Virus record (IMG/VR): IMGVR_UViG_3300009481_004226
Coordinates: 1-23,317 of that record
From: a virus
DNA length: 23,317 nt
Reading direction: 5' to 3' (one strand)
Shown here: positions 1 to 6,145 of the stretch, piece by piece
How positions within the stretch are numbered: the first letter of the stretch is position 1
Layout: each line of letters starts with the position of its first letter
The notes under the pieces: model-generated
The model's database searches: none
Told to the model about the DNA's origin: nothing
The model's input: only the letters and a program-made list of their open reading frames with translations
Translations under genes and position numbers: made by a program

Positions 1-177
1 AGTATTGGCTTTTTTATTCCAGTACCATTTACGTTGTAGCTCCCAGCCGTCAATTATATCACCAACTAAAAAAATATAATCAAAATCTTTGTCACGGATA
101 AAATCAAGCAGCTTATCCACCTGAGAACGCTTCGTCCCTATGTGAATATCGCTAATAAATAAAGAACGGTATTTCAT
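1..177 (-). CDS. Calcineurin-like metallophosphoesterase, LpxH-like (3' part missing at window edge)
   Basis: Only the first 59 codons are inside the window; the frame is open to base 1. The N-terminus carries the first metal-binding motif SDIHIG (Asp10, His12) and then VGDIIDGWE (Asp40), the first two blocks of the binuclear metallophosphoesterase fold. The following WYW segment and the overall pattern resemble the UDP-2,3-diacylglucosamine diphosphatase (LpxH-like) branch, which acts on lipid A precursors at the inner membrane. The start is the ATG at 177. The small membrane gene just upstream ends 4 bases before it, so the two are probably co-transcribed. The substrate is inferred from N-terminal similarity only; a nucleotide or other phosphoester substrate is possible because most of the catalytic domain is not visible. 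Confidence 0.75.
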   Translation of the reverse strand, partial: MKYRSLFISDIHIGTKRSQVDKLLDFIRDKDFDYIFLVGDIIDGWELQRKWYWNKKANT

Positions 178-181
178 ATTT

Positions 182-343
182 TTACCAAAACGGGCCATAC
201 TCACCCCAAAAGGGTTCGCCTGTCAGAATGCACCAGATCATTCTTCCTCCTAAATAAACGATGGCAAGTATAACGGGTAAAGCCTGTATGACAAAAAGGA
301 TAGTTAAAACTACAAAAATTACTGATAGAATATCTTTAAGCAT
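182..343 (-). CDS. Small membrane protein, 53 aa, unknown
   Basis: A 53-codon frame opens with ATG at 343 and ends in TAA at 182-184. A strongly hydrophobic stretch (about residues 5-40, rich in Ile, Val and Leu) gives one long or two short membrane segments. A Trp/Phe/Gly-rich tail follows. It fills the space between a zinc-finger-like gene and the phosphoesterase gene with gaps of only a few bases, as expected for a real gene in this compact operon. No family is recognised. The hydrophobic pattern and tight packing are the only evidence. Confidence 0.6.
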   Translation of the reverse strand: MLKDILSVIFVVLTILFVIQALPVILAIVYLGGRMIWCILTGEPFWGEYGPFW

Positions 344-346
344 ATT

Positions 347-706
347 TTACTCATTGAAATGCTTTTTACTCCAGAGCCTATTAGCCAACTTTTGCATAAC
401 AGCGTCAGCTATCTCAGGGTGCTGACAGATTAGCCATGCAGCAGTCCAGCGTTTCTCCCACTCCATTCGTTTTTCTTCGCTAGGAAAAACCTCTGGGTTA
501 CGTTTGTCAAACTGCGACCTATCATCCACAATTGGCTCAAAATCGGGATGAACAATGTGCTGCGCTCTTGAGGGAGAGCATCTAATGCATCTACGGCGGG
601 ACAAAAGCCCAGCGTAAGGCTCATCCCATGCTATACAATGCATGGTAATTGAGCAGTTTTCAGTGGTGACTTCACAGTCACATTTATCACAATATTCTTT
701 AATCAT
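347..706 (-). CDS. Hypothetical protein with N-terminal zinc-finger-like cysteines
   Basis: About 119 residues from the ATG at 706. The N-terminus has CDKCDCEV and a later CIRCSP pair, four or more cysteines arranged like a small treble-clef or zinc ribbon. The C-terminal half is rich in Trp, Arg and Glu with no recognised fold. The frame stays open upstream to 775, but that part would run into the structured gene-free stretch, so the internal ATG that begins MIKEYC and puts the zinc site at the N-terminus is preferred. A weak AGGGA lies just upstream. Function unknown; metal binding is inferred from the cysteines. Confidence 0.6.
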   Translation of the reverse strand: MIKEYCDKCDCEVTTENCSITMHCIAWDEPYAGLLSRRRCIRCSPSRAQHIVHPDFEPIVDDRSQFDKRNPEVFPSEEKRMEWEKRWTAAWLICQHPEIADAVMQKLANRLWSKKHFNE

Positions 707-932
707 TTTCCCTATGAAATTTAATGAGAGGGAGGAGTTCTTGTTTGCCTCCAACGATTTCAGGGTCACAGCCAAGATAGTTCAAGTCTGTCCCTACTTC
801 GCGCCAACCCTACAGACCCCCAAGAGATTGGTGGTCTCCTAGTCCGTAACATTGCACCTTAGCTGCTATGACAACAGCTTATTCGGTCACTCTCTTAGGG
901 TCTCCGTCGAGTCCCTAAATTATTTTAAAGAT
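707..932 (-). ncRNA. Gene-free 226-base stretch with several hairpins; possible structured RNA
   Basis: No convincing reading frame is present. On the minus strand the stretch begins about 14 bases after the stop of the 933-1337 gene and contains, in order: a 10-bp stem with one mismatch and a GACG loop (918-895); AGCTGTT/AGCAGCT (879-861, 7 bp with one G-T); CCACCAA/TTGGGGG with a TCTC loop; and a perfect 6-bp GTCTGT/ACAGAC stem enclosing a repeated GTAGGG. It runs up to the start region of the 347-706 gene. It could be a 5' leader element of that gene or a separate RNA. No known RNA family was matched with confidence. Confidence 0.35.
895..918 (-). other. Hairpin downstream of the 933-1337 gene
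   Basis: TTAGGG and CCCTAA flank a stem that continues with CTC/GAG after one A-A mismatch, closed by a GACG loop. It lies 14 bases after the stop of the upstream gene on the minus strand. No T run follows, so it is not a classic intrinsic terminator. It may protect a 3' end or form the first stem of a longer structured RNA. Confidence 0.5.
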
Positions 933-1337
933 CTATTTGTCTTCTTTTACGATGTACACTTTCTGTCCATCGATAAAGACATCCCTTGCGTAATGCACGG
1001 GTTCCTTTGTTTTAACGTCTACAAAGGATTCATACTTATAAGGATTATAAGTTACCTGCCTAAGCGTCTTAGGCTTCCTAGCTTTACGCTCCTCTAAAGA
1101 TTTAACCTTACCTAGATCGTGAACATAACCGCGCACGGTTGCGTGGACGTTCTTCCGTCTGGTTTCTAAAACTTTCTCCCTACCCTTTTCGCTAACACTA
1201 AAGTCTATACGCCCATAATGACCCTTCTTACTAACTATCCTTATAGCGTGGGTATGTTTCACGACAAGGCCCGTTTTGCGATCTCTCACGCTAAGACACT
1301 TTTTATGTAAATTGTAGTAAACTTCTACTGCTCTCAT
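933..1337 (-). CDS. Conserved phage hypothetical protein, 134 aa, basic
   Basis: The N-terminal pattern (VEVYYNLHKKCLSVR, then a His-containing strand and FSVSEKGREKVL, followed by RKNVHATVRG) matches, from memory, a protein of unknown function that recurs in tailed phages. The sequence reads as short beta strands with many Lys, Arg and His. The start is the ATG at 1337, which is supported by a strong promoter whose -10 box ends 9 bases upstream. It therefore has its own promoter and is the first gene of the unit running left. Function is not known; a nucleic-acid-binding or small regulatory role is only a guess from the charge. Confidence 0.75.
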   Translation of the reverse strand: MRAVEVYYNLHKKCLSVRDRKTGLVVKHTHAIRIVSKKGHYGRIDFSVSEKGREKVLETRRKNVHATVRGYVHDLGKVKSLEERKARKPKTLRQVTYNPYKYESFVDVKTKEPVHYARDVFIDGQKVYIVKEDK

Positions 1338-1346
1338 CGTTTTTGT

Positions 1347-1375
1347 AGCCTATCAAAAAGATATTGTAGTGTCAA
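1347..1375 (-). promoter_or_regulatory. Sigma-70-type promoter for the 933-1337 gene
   Basis: On the minus strand a perfect TTGACA (-35, 1375-1370) is followed after 17 bases by TAGGCT (-10, 1352-1347), preceded by TGA as in an extended -10. Only 9 bases separate the -10 from the ATG at 1337, so transcription should start about 2-3 bases before, or at, the start codon. Confidence 0.7.
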
Positions 1376-1387
1376 TACTTTTTTTTC

Positions 1388-1870
1388 TTAATCATCGTAC
1401 CCGCAACCATCAAGATGCTTATTCTTTTCTGAGATGGCTAGTAGGCCAATGAGCAGGTTCTGAAATGTCGAATTTGGGTCTTGATCTGTGGCTAACTCTA
1501 TATTTGGAGTTCCATTCTCAAAATCGCTAACTTGATATTCTTGCCTCATCTGTCTTTGGGAGGTTAGCAAGATCGTTACTACTTGTCCAGCATTATTTTT
1601 CGTAAGTTCTTCTCTGAGGTGATCGTAAGGGTTTACCAAACTCATTACTACATCATTGTCTCCGGTAAGGAACTTTTTATTGAGGTATGTGGCGACAGCA
1701 TTTGCATTTCTAATGTTTTCTTCACGGCCCTCTTTACCGTAGTTTTTATTTGAAAACATTTCTCTAAACTCATCCCCATCAATTATGAAAGGTGTATTTA
1801 GATGATCTGCCAATAGTTTCCCTATCGTAGTTTTACCTGAAGCTGGCTGTCCATAGATTAGATATATCAT
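1388..1870 (-). CDS. P-loop small-molecule kinase, adenylylsulfate kinase (CysC)-like
   Basis: About 160 residues from the ATG at 1870. A Walker A motif GQPASGKTT lies at residues 7-15, followed by FIIDGDEFR (31-33 being the DGD of the APS kinase family), then GREENIRNANAVA and MSLVNPY. The same four blocks occur in this order in adenylylsulfate kinases, which phosphorylate APS to PAPS. The protein is shorter than typical CysC (about 200 aa) and its C-terminal third is not recognisably conserved. A frame extension of 13 codons upstream begins out of context and would overlap the previous gene, so it is rejected. It may phosphorylate another small molecule; no other sulfate-assimilation gene is visible nearby. 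Confidence 0.75.
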   Translation of the reverse strand: MIYLIYGQPASGKTTIGKLLADHLNTPFIIDGDEFREMFSNKNYGKEGREENIRNANAVATYLNKKFLTGDNDVVMSLVNPYDHLREELTKNNAGQVVTILLTSQRQMRQEYQVSDFENGTPNIELATDQDPNSTFQNLLIGLLAISEKNKHLDGCGYDD

Positions 1871-1887
1871 TTTAAATATATCAAATT

Positions 1888-2049
1888 TTAAATGTCCCAG
1901 TCGTCGCAAGCCATGTCCATGATAACTTCCGGTGGGTAATCTGGGTTTGCTTGAGCTATTTTAATTGCAGAAATAATAACCTCATTAGTCAAGCCATACT
2001 TTTCTGCTTGGTCGAGATAGTAAGTTAAATCCGGTGTTTCTTCACTCAT
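1888..2049 (-). CDS. Small acidic hypothetical protein, 53 aa
   Basis: A 53-codon frame starts at the ATG at 2049, which overlaps the stop codon of the preceding gene (ATGAGTGA), and ends with TAA at 1888-1890, 17 bases before the kinase ATG at 1870. The sequence is Asp/Glu-rich with a Tyr-Tyr pair and ends in DDWDI. The overlap start and tight spacing argue for a translated, coupled gene. No family is recognised. Confidence 0.6.
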   Translation of the reverse strand: MSEETPDLTYYLDQAEKYGLTNEVIISAIKIAQANPDYPPEVIMDMACDDWDI

Positions 2050-2581
2050 TTTTATCTTCCTCCCAAGGAAATGATTCTTTCCAAGCTTTATCTATTTCTT
2101 TACGCTGCTCTTCATGCCCATCTTCGCTTCCGTCTACCATTTCGTACCAGTGGTTAAAATGGTCACGAACTGATTCCGTAGCCTCTTTGTGGTCACCTAT
2201 ATCTGCTAGATGCTTGCTCTCTATATAAAAAGCGTTTGATTTTTTTTGGGAGTTCGATAATTTTTCCCATTCCCAAGTCGAAAAGATATGACCGCTAAAG
2301 CCTTCTTTTTTGACTTTTTGCCACTGGTAAATGTCGCATTCAAGCAATTCGGAATTTCCCATCCAATAGCAATTATTTACATCTTCAGTAGTGACCTTGT
2401 GAACCTTACTATACTCAGACAATGCAAGAGTTATGAGTTCATCTATTACATTATCTTCTTCGAATTCCTCTTCCTTTAACAACCAGCACGTTCTAAACCC
2501 AATCGGGCGTGTGTATAGTTTTCCAAAAATTTCTACGCAAAACTTTGTTCCTTCCAAATGTCCGTAAACGTCTTCTTTCAT
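2042..2581 (-). CDS. Hypothetical protein, 179 aa, acidic
   Basis: The ATG at 2581 overlaps the stop of the deoxyribosyltransferase-like gene (ATGA), so translation is probably coupled. The protein is soluble, strongly acidic towards the C-terminus and rich in Trp, His and Glu. A short tract with CYWMGNSELLECDIYQW is the most distinctive part. No catalytic motif or known domain is recognised. Its stop overlaps the start of the 53-aa gene downstream, continuing the coupled run. Confidence 0.6.
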   Translation of the reverse strand: MKEDVYGHLEGTKFCVEIFGKLYTRPIGFRTCWLLKEEEFEEDNVIDELITLALSEYSKVHKVTTEDVNNCYWMGNSELLECDIYQWQKVKKEGFSGHIFSTWEWEKLSNSQKKSNAFYIESKHLADIGDHKEATESVRDHFNHWYEMVDGSEDGHEEQRKEIDKAWKESFPWEEDKNE

Positions 2582-3114
2582 CTTAGCTCTTTCCTTAGTA
2601 GCCTCCAGCGATCACTATCAATTTTCTTATCTCCAGAGTCAATTTTTTTAATCATGTCCAAAACCTCGTCTATGTTATTATAAATATACTTATCTATTTT
2701 CATGCCCATAATCCATAAAGGAGTATTTCGCTTGCCTCCTTCCATAGATATGAAAATGGGTTTTTTCATTCTTACCGCAGTAACAAGTTCTTCTGCGCTT
2801 CCCCAACTAGCAACATCTGGGAGTAGATGAGCAATAATAAAATCAGATCTATCAACTAAATTAAGATCATAACTGCGAACAATGCTCATCCTCTCAACTA
2901 CGTCACTGTAGTGACCGTTCTCCATATCCTCGGCCATTCTGGCGCGAGCCGATTCATCCTCATCTACATCTTTAACGAATGGTTTGCGGTAAGGATTGAA
3001 TGTAATGATGTTGAGTTTTTCAAGCTCATCTTCAACTTTCTTACGCCAATCCTGACCATCTGCATATTGCATATGGCCGACTAAGTAAGTTCTAGTTTTT
3101 TCTAAAAGGTTCAT
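2578..3114 (-). CDS. Nucleoside 2-deoxyribosyltransferase-like protein
   Basis: About 178 residues from the ATG at 3114, which overlaps the stop of the bS21 gene (ATGA). The N-terminus YLVGHMQYADGQDWR, a central FNPYR, VRSYDLNLVDRSDFIIAHL and then WGSAEELVTAVRMKKPIF follow the order of the nucleoside deoxyribosyltransferase fold: a first strand with glycine, an RD/SD block, and a G-[ST]-x-E block bearing the catalytic glutamate. Enzymes of this family cleave or swap N-glycosidic bonds of deoxynucleosides; relatives in the wider SLOG/TIR-like group act on NAD-type nucleotides. A base-salvage role would suit the dNTP genes elsewhere in the window, but the substrate is not determined by the sequence. 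Confidence 0.65.
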   Translation of the reverse strand: MNLLEKTRTYLVGHMQYADGQDWRKKVEDELEKLNIITFNPYRKPFVKDVDEDESARARMAEDMENGHYSDVVERMSIVRSYDLNLVDRSDFIIAHLLPDVASWGSAEELVTAVRMKKPIFISMEGGKRNTPLWIMGMKIDKYIYNNIDEVLDMIKKIDSGDKKIDSDRWRLLRKELR

Positions 3115-3317
3115 CTCCACCGCCTATCTTCTTCGGCTTGCATTTTAGCTGCGTATTTGGCGGCTTTCTTTTTCTCGTAATTTACTCTACTTTTCTTTTT
3201 AAAAAAGCGGCGGTCTCTTAGTTCAAGAAGGACTTTATTTCTAGTCACTTTTTTCCTGAGTTCCCTCATTGCGCTTTCTGTCCCTGATGCGTTTGATTTT
3301 ACTTTTACTTCGATCAT
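3111..3317 (-). CDS. rpsU: Ribosomal protein bS21 homologue
   Basis: 68 residues. The N-terminus MIEVKVKSN forms the first strand of bS21. The helical core ESAMRELRKKVTR, then VLLELRDRRFFKKKS, lines up with the bS21 core in which ExRxRxxYEKPS is the signature. A basic Lys/Ala/Arg tail follows. bS21 binds the small subunit near the 3' end of 16S rRNA and assists mRNA binding at initiation. The length is as expected for the family. The first 77 bases overlap the end of the upstream gene in another frame, but the start at 3317 is needed to retain the N-terminal strand. Phage copies of bS21 are known and are thought to enter host ribosomes during infection. Confidence 0.85.
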   Translation of the reverse strand: MIEVKVKSNASGTESAMRELRKKVTRNKVLLELRDRRFFKKKSRVNYEKKKAAKYAAKMQAEEDRRWR

Positions 3318-3486
3318 AGTGTTTTTTAATTATGCCTGTGCATTTTTTTCTTAGTTTTAATAAAAGTCTTAACCCTGTGAATCCAATTTTTCTTTCTGAG
3401 TAAGAGTCGCTTTCGTGAAGTTTTTTGTGATAGGCTATCTCTGAATCAATCTCCTTCATTATCTCGACTATTGCCTTCTGACTCAT
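3241..3486 (-). CDS. Small basic hypothetical protein, 81 aa
   Basis: Starts at the ATG at 3486. The N-terminal half is mixed charge and probably helical; the C-terminal third is Lys/Arg-rich (KSKIKRIRDRKRN), suggesting nucleic-acid or ribosome binding. It overlaps the bS21 gene by 77 bases in a different frame and the upstream gene by about 40 bases. The double overlap is unusual. Either the basic tail is constrained by bS21, or this frame is a false call. No family is recognised. Confidence 0.45.
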   Translation of the reverse strand: MSQKAIVEIMKEIDSEIAYHKKLHESDSYSERKIGFTGLRLLLKLRKKCTGIIKKHYDRSKSKIKRIRDRKRNEGTQEKSD

Positions 3487-3802
3487 AACTTTTAAAAATT
3501 AATTTCAAGCCTTTATCTGTAAGCGTTTTAAAATCTTTATATTTTATTTTTTTTATTTGAGATAGCCGTATTTCTTTTCCGTATATATCCTTATCAAAAT
3601 CGCTTATATAGACTTCTATTATGTTAGGAGCAGTAGCGTATACCGTTATTAAGCAAATTCCAAGCTCTTTCTGACTTATATGGCACTTTCCTGCATAAGA
3701 CCCTACAGAAAGCCTTGGCGAACTTTGAACTATATTTGCTGTTGGGAGTAGTCTCCATTTTTTATTTTTGGAGTTCCCCCTTACCACTACTCCTTTTATC
3801 AC
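3446..3802 (-). CDS. Hypothetical protein, 118 aa
   Basis: The start at 3802 overlaps the previous stop (ATGA), which supports translation coupling. The sequence alternates short hydrophobic and basic segments, mostly predicted strands in the first 80 residues, with a Lys-rich stretch (KKIKYKDFK). It contains no signal peptide, membrane segment or catalytic motif that I can identify. Function unknown. Confidence 0.55.
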   Translation of the reverse strand: MIKGVVVRGNSKNKKWRLLPTANIVQSSPRLSVGSYAGKCHISQKELGICLITVYATAPNIIEVYISDFDKDIYGKEIRLSQIKKIKYKDFKTLTDKGLKLIFKSYESEGNSRDNEGD

Positions 3803-4731
3803 CTTAGAAAAGATCTGAACTTTTTGATTATCGCTTCTTCATCTGATGCATGAACCCAAGATGGGTTGTACTCTAAAGTGTTTTTATTTGGATAATACTT
3901 TATGCTAATGCAATTTGGGAAAAAGACGTACTTAACGGATTTTGAGCCTCTAAAAGAGAACCATTTAATAATTTTATTAAGCTTAAAAACAGCATTCAAC
4001 GCCGTCTCTATTTCTGCAACTCTATGCTTAGATTTTTTAATAACGTCTTCTTTGTGCAGCTTTCTTTCCTTTATCTCTTCTACCGCGCATTTTAAGGATT
4101 TAGCTTTAAGAGCTATGAGTTTTGATCTGTGCTCAGTTACCTTTTTGCCTCTTTGCAAACAGGCTGGTTTTTCTTTTAAGGATTCTTTCGTCCAAACTTT
4201 TCTTCCGTCTCCATCCCATCTAGGCATAGGCTTGCCCCCTTCTCTGCCGCCCTTATTCCATTTTGTCCCAATAGTCTTTTGGGTTGAAGTTGTAACTCTA
4301 TAAAATAAAGTTCCTTTATTATTTGTAAAGATGTGAGGAACTATACCCACTTGACGAGCTATGTCGTCTGTCCTGTCCCTTTTAATCCATTCGAGTTGTT
4401 TTATTTGTCCCACCTTTTTTGCCCTTTTATCTAGTTCTTTTTTGTCGATGAGCTTTAGATGCCCATTAGATTCAGAAATTATTCTTTTGAGATCTTTTTT
4501 AAGTAGGTAGTTATTTTTATCTACCATAGTATCAAAAGACGGGGCGTAACGAATTTCGGTTTGCGGATCAGAAACAGATAAAACTAATCTGGCTTTGCCT
4601 TTGAATTCCCCTTTCCCTTTTCTAATTCTATCGTAAAACCACCTCTTAACCTTTTTAACGGCTTTCTCTCTATTATCGCAGACGACTTTTTTAACCTGCT
4701 TATTATTATAATATGCGGTGTATTCTGTCAT
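3799..4731 (-). CDS. Large basic hypothetical protein, about 310 aa
   Basis: The ATG at 4731 (MTEYTAYYN) follows the lipoprotein stop by one base and is preferred over an upstream in-frame start that would overlap the lipoprotein gene. The protein is very rich in Lys and Arg along its whole length. It has a Trp/Arg/Gly block in the middle (GGKPMPRWDGDGRKVW), a long Lys/Glu helix that may be a coiled coil, and a C-terminal domain with aromatic residues ending in RSFLR. The charge suggests DNA or RNA binding, but no domain is recognised. Confidence 0.6.
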   Translation of the reverse strand: MTEYTAYYNNKQVKKVVCDNREKAVKKVKRWFYDRIRKGKGEFKGKARLVLSVSDPQTEIRYAPSFDTMVDKNNYLLKKDLKRIISESNGHLKLIDKKELDKRAKKVGQIKQLEWIKRDRTDDIARQVGIVPHIFTNNKGTLFYRVTTSTQKTIGTKWNKGGREGGKPMPRWDGDGRKVWTKESLKEKPACLQRGKKVTEHRSKLIALKAKSLKCAVEEIKERKLHKEDVIKKSKHRVAEIETALNAVFKLNKIIKWFSFRGSKSVKYVFFPNCISIKYYPNKNTLEYNPSWVHASDEEAIIKKFRSFLR

Positions 4732-4732
4732 G

Positions 4733-5164
4733 TTAATTAAATTCCCCGATTTTAAGGGAGTCGTACAATTTTTGAGCTTTTTGCTCAATATAAAGATCCT
4801 CTACAAATGAAGACATGGCTGGGCCGTCTGAGGTATTGTAGTGATCGAATTTCATCTCCCTAGTCTTCCATATGATAGACATGACGTTATCTGCCCCTTG
4901 GTTTTCTTTGTCTAGCTTATATATGAATTGATCCTCAACTTGTATTTTTGTAATAAAAACCTCTTTATCAAACTTTTCACTAAGCATCACCGCTTTGAGA
5001 ATCGCAGCGTATAGTTGGGGATTGCTGGCTCCTAAATGATTCATCCAGCTTGTCCTTGCGCTTCTTTTGGAAACTTTTATTCCGTTTTCGAAAGCAATTG
5101 AGGGTTTGTTTGAGGCACACCCGAAAAAACAAGCAGAGAGAGCAACTAGAAGGACTTTTTTCAT
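4733..5164 (-). CDS. Predicted lipoprotein, about 143 aa
   Basis: From the ATG at 5164 the protein begins MKKVLLVALSACFFGCASN, a type II signal peptide with a lipobox FFGC, so the mature protein should be a lipid-anchored exported protein. The rest is a soluble alpha/beta-looking domain with no recognised motif. A longer frame upstream would bury the signal peptide and run past the promoter at 5175-5203, so it is rejected. A very good promoter sits 10 bases before the ATG. Possible roles include superinfection exclusion or envelope modification; both are guesses. Confidence 0.75.
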   Translation of the reverse strand: MKKVLLVALSACFFGCASNKPSIAFENGIKVSKRSARTSWMNHLGASNPQLYAAILKAVMLSEKFDKEVFITKIQVEDQFIYKLDKENQGADNVMSIIWKTREMKFDHYNTSDGPAMSSFVEDLYIEQKAQKLYDSLKIGEFN

Positions 5165-5174
5165 ATGGGCGACG

Positions 5175-5203
5175 ATATTATTTTCTAAATAGATTATCGT
5201 CAA
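5175..5203 (-). promoter_or_regulatory. Sigma-70-type promoter for the lipoprotein gene
   Basis: On the minus strand TTGACG (5203-5198), a 17-base spacer and TAATAT (5180-5175) form a near-consensus promoter. Ten bases separate the -10 box from the ATG at 5164, predicting a leader of about 4 bases. It lies directly downstream of tRNA-Leu. Confidence 0.7.
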
Positions 5204-5215
5204 GGAAAAACTTTA

Positions 5216-5292
5216 TGGTAGGGAAAGCGGGACTCGAACCCGCACTTGATCGATTTTAAGTCGATTGCCTCTGCCAATTGGGCTACTTCCCC
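5216..5292 (-). tRNA. tRNA-Leu (anticodon UAA), short variable loop, CCA encoded
   Basis: A complete cloverleaf of 77 bases including CCA. The acceptor is GGGGAAG/TTTCCCT with G-U pairs at both ends; the D arm has a mismatched fourth pair; the anticodon stem ATCGA/TCGAT encloses CTTAAAA (anticodon TAA); the T arm is GCGGG/CCCGC around TTCGAGT; the discriminator is A73. The variable loop is only 5 bases (CAAGT), whereas bacterial tRNA-Leu normally has a long class II variable arm. It lies 4 bases after the sigma-factor stop and is probably processed from that transcript. It reads UUA, a codon favoured in AT-rich genes. Confidence 0.9.
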
Positions 5293-5296
5293 TTTT

Positions 5297-6145
5297 TTAG
5301 TCCAAATAAAAATTAGCAGTTTTAGAATATTCTTTTTTGAACTTCAATAAGGCCACTCGCTCTATTTGCCTTATCCTCTCTCTAGTTACGGAAAACATAA
5401 CACCTATTTCCTCCAAGGTGTTTGGCTTGTCTCCATCTAGCCCAAAACGCTTTCTGATTATCTTCCTCTCTCTTGGGTCAAGCTCTTGTAAAGCTCTGTC
5501 TATGACTTCAGTGGTGTTTTTTGTCGATAGGCATTTTAGAGGGTCATCGCTTCTTTCATCTTTTATAACTTCAGCGTAAGTGTCTCCATCATTGTCTTCG
5601 CTTATTTTACAATCAAGAGATATTATAGCCGAGGCTGCTTCTAGCATCTCTTTGACTTTTTTCTCTGTAATGTTTAAGAACTTAGATATTTCTTTTATTG
5701 AGGGTTTTTTGTCATGTTTTTCTTGATAAGCTTCGAAATATTTAAGGTAATTCAGGTATAGCTGTTTAAGGTAGCAAGGCATTCTTATAATAGAGCTATG
5801 ATTACTCAAAGCTCTCATTATTCTTTGCCTTATCCAGAAGCCAGCGTAGGTAGAAAATTTAGCGCCTTTCTCTGGGTCAAACCTATCGACTGCACTAACT
5901 AATCCTATATTGCCTTCACTTATTAAATCTTCTAAATCTAGACCTAAGTTCTCGTATGACCTAGCAATTTTTATTACCAGTCTCAAGTTCGATGATATAA
6001 AAAGGTTTTTTGCTTCTTGTTTTTTAGATCCATTTGAATTTTTGATTAACTTAGCCAGATCTTTTTCCTCTTCGACTGTAAGAAGTTTAGGAAGTTTTTC
6101 TTCGTTGTAGAATCTATTGCTTGTTTTAGGTCTATCAGTAATCAC
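5297..6145 (-). CDS. RNA polymerase sigma-70 family factor with regions 1.2 to 4.2
   Basis: 282 residues. Region 1.2/2.1 spans about residues 20-70 (EEEKDLAKLI, then LRLVIKIARSYENLGLDLEDLISEGNIGL). Regions 2.3-2.4 follow as FSTYAGFWIRQRIMRAL and SSIIRMP, region 3 with KPSIKEISKFLNI, and region 4 as LDPRERKIIRKRFGLDG, then TLEEIGVMFSVTRERIRQIE, the -35-binding helix-turn-helix. The architecture is that of group 2 primary-like sigma factors and is far more complete than T4 gp55-type late factors. The start is GTG at 6145, which overlaps the dCMP deaminase stop and follows a perfect AAGGAGGTGA. The window contains promoters of the kind such a factor should read (TTGACA/TATAAT type). It probably redirects host core polymerase. 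Confidence 0.92.
   Translation of the reverse strand: MITDRPKTSNRFYNEEKLPKLLTVEEEKDLAKLIKNSNGSKKQEAKNLFISSNLRLVIKIARSYENLGLDLEDLISEGNIGLVSAVDRFDPEKGAKFSTYAGFWIRQRIMRALSNHSSIIRMPCYLKQLYLNYLKYFEAYQEKHDKKPSIKEISKFLNITEKKVKEMLEAASAIISLDCKISEDNDGDTYAEVIKDERSDDPLKCLSTKNTTEVIDRALQELDPRERKIIRKRFGLDGDKPNTLEEIGVMFSVTRERIRQIERVALLKFKKEYSKTANFYLD

Noticed and set aside
707-932. A tmRNA gene on the minus strand
   Set aside because: Two short segments recall the tmRNA 5' domain, but no tag reading frame, no T arm with matching acceptor and no sufficient length are present.
3902-4303. Plus-strand frame of 133 codons
   Set aside because: It lies wholly opposite the 3799-4731 gene, which has better composition and operon context.
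5050-5259. Open frame on the plus strand ending VGKAGLEPALDRF
   Set aside because: Antisense of the lipoprotein gene, running into antisense tRNA-Leu; a typical tRNA-derived artefact.
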